The translations under genes and the position numbers were made by a program. This document shows positions 6,002 through 6,576 of a stretch of DNA of 6,576 nt, piece after piece (within the stretch, counting starts at the first letter, position 1; every line of letters begins with the position of its first letter). The notes beneath the pieces are model-generated. The model had not been told where the DNA came from and made no database searches. It saw only the letters and a program-made list of their open reading frames with translations. The stretch comes from Deltaproteobacteria bacterium RIFOXYD12_FULL_50_9 (GTDB lineage: Bacteria; Desulfobacterota; Desulfobulbia; Desulfobulbales; CALZHT01). The DNA lies in NCBI GenBank assembly GCA_001799225.1, contig MGTA01000078.1:7671-14246 (forward strand). Direction: 5' to 3'.

Positions 6002-6039
6002 GACCAGTCAGACCAGTCAGACAGGTCAGACCTGTCTGA
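6002..6039. repeat. Four 9-bp-phased GACNNGTC repeats ending in a perfect 23-bp palindrome
   Basis: Units start every nine bases at 6002, 6011, 6020 and 6029: GACCAGTCA twice, GACAGGTCA, then GACCTGTCT. Each has the form GAC-NN-GTC. The last two lie in a palindrome at 6017-6039 with 11-bp arms (TCAGACAGGTC and its reverse complement) around base 6028. As RNA it can fold into a 10-bp stem with a three-base loop. It is preceded by a run of seven Ts (5995-6001) and ends 12 bases before the GGAGG of the GAF gene. It is not an intrinsic terminator for either strand, since no T-run follows the stem. It could be an operator, a leader hairpin affecting translation, or a copy of a dispersed genomic repeat. 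Confidence 0.8.
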
Positions 6040-6051
6040 TGAACCATTTAT

Positions 6052-6056
6052 GGAGG
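6052..6056 (+). promoter_or_regulatory. Ribosome binding site deciding the GAF gene start
   Basis: GGAGG (6052-6056) lies five bases before the ATG at 6062. An in-frame ATG at 6050 would add only four residues (MEDN) and has no Shine-Dalgarno sequence; its own G is the first base of this site. The start at 6062 is therefore preferred. Confidence 0.85.
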
Positions 6057-6061
6057 ACAAT

Positions 6062-6576
6062 ATGTCACTATCCGATGATAGCAAGAAATTGAGTGAGCAT
6101 CCTGCCGTTAACCAGTTGTTACGCGAGACCGTCCATGTAGTTCGCTCTTTTGCCGAGGGCCAGCTCGCCCATCTTCATGAGATGGTGAAGATCGGTTTGG
6201 CGCTCTCTGCTGAAAAGAATATAGATTGTTTGCTTGAGATGATTGTTTCCGAAGCCAGGCGATTTACCAACGCTGACGGCGGTACTTTGTACATCCGGCG
6301 AGACAAGGAAAATATTCTTGATTTTTCGATAGTCCAGAACGATTCACTGGGTATCCGGATGGGCGGCACCAGAGGTAAGATCACCTGGCCGCCTGTCATG
6401 CTCTATTGCCCGGACGGCAGCGAGAATCATAAAAATGTCTCGGCCCATTGCGCCTTAAAAGGTTTAGCCGTCAGCATTCCTGACGTTTACGAGGCGGAAG
6501 GGTTTGATTTTCAAGGGACCAAGGATTTTGATGCGACAACCGGCTATCGTTCCAGATCCATGCTGGTCATTCCCAT
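6062..6576 (+). CDS. GAF-domain sensory protein (partial, C-terminal output domain off right edge)
   Basis: The first 171 codons are present, and the frame is open to the right edge. Residues 1-40 are polar and probably helical. A GAF domain follows from about 41: KIGLALSAEKNIDCLLEMIV, then EARRFTNADGGTLYI (64-78), IVQNDSL (90-96), GKITWPPVMLY (105-115), SIPDVYEAEGFDF (138-150) and TGYRSRSMLVIP (160-171). The ITWPPV and PDVYEAEGFDF segments mark a well-conserved GAF subfamily that in other bacteria is usually joined to an HD-GYP phosphodiesterase, a nucleotide cyclase or another signalling output. Which output this protein carries cannot be seen. There is no signal peptide or membrane segment, so it is cytoplasmic so far. 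Its GAF domain differs from that of the hybrid kinase, so they are not recent duplicates. It is transcribed away from the SH3b gene behind a sigma70-like promoter and the repeat-bearing leader. The GAF call is firm; the full function is open. Confidence 0.9.
   Translation, partial: MSLSDDSKKLSEHPAVNQLLRETVHVVRSFAEGQLAHLHEMVKIGLALSAEKNIDCLLEMIVSEARRFTNADGGTLYIRRDKENILDFSIVQNDSLGIRMGGTRGKITWPPVMLYCPDGSENHKNVSAHCALKGLAVSIPDVYEAEGFDFQGTKDFDATTGYRSRSMLVIP

Noticed and set aside
6002..6039. CRISPR-like array
   Set aside because: The units are 9 bp and contiguous without spacers, so this is a tandem repeat and palindrome, not a CRISPR array.
6017..6039. Intrinsic terminator
   Set aside because: The stem is good, but no T-run follows it on either strand; the nearby T-run precedes it on the plus strand.
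6050..6061. Alternative in-frame ATG start at 6050 for the GAF gene
   Set aside because: It has no Shine-Dalgarno sequence ahead of it, whereas GGAGG is ideally placed for the ATG at 6062.
6175..6399. Minus-strand open frame of 74 codons inside the GAF gene
   Set aside because: It is antisense to a well-conserved GAF domain and has no recognisable features of its own.

Overview
The window looks like a piece of a Gram-negative, motile, environmental bacterium, most likely a Desulfobacterota (former Deltaproteobacteria) member of the Desulfobulbales or Desulfuromonadales kind. This is inference from family resemblance: a hybrid histidine kinase with a Cys/His-rich GAF domain, a chemoreceptor with an acidic '...FDDDD...FADF' end, a GAF domain with the ITWPPV / PDVYEAEGFDF signature, and moderate GC. 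No rRNA or other marker gene is present to settle it.

Layout from left to right. Bases 1-196 (minus) hold the first 65 codons of a prephenate dehydratase-like protein that runs off the left edge. Bases 310-2751 (minus) encode an 813-residue membrane-anchored hybrid sensor kinase (two TM segments, GAF, PAS, HisKA, HATPase_c, receiver), starting at TTG. A strong intrinsic terminator at 2841-2879 separates it from a two-gene chemotaxis operon transcribed leftwards: cheW (4638-5159) followed after 44 bases by a chemoreceptor (2899-4593). A 257-base AT-rich gap comes next, then a small secreted double SH3b protein (5417-5902, minus). At 6062 the only clear rightward gene begins, a GAF-domain sensor whose output domain lies beyond the right edge.

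The genes share a signalling theme. CheW and the receptor should work together with a CheA kinase encoded elsewhere. The hybrid kinase and the GAF protein are separate sensory inputs whose partners are not in the window. The prephenate dehydratase-like gene and the SH3b gene are unrelated by function as far as can be seen.

The most distinctive non-coding structure lies in the divergent region 5903-6061. Two back-to-back sigma70-like promoters share overlapping -10 elements, and the 5' leader of the GAF gene carries four 9-bp-phased GACNNGTC units, the last two lying in a perfect 23-bp palindrome, just ahead of the ribosome binding site. I found no convincing new multi-gene system. The items worth a second look are this repeat/palindrome leader, the Cys/His cluster in the kinase GAF domain, the altered PIEN motif in the prephenate dehydratase-like protein, and the linker-plus-acidic tail of a chemoreceptor with no clear HAMP domain. 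No stretch longer than 300 bases lacks a gene.
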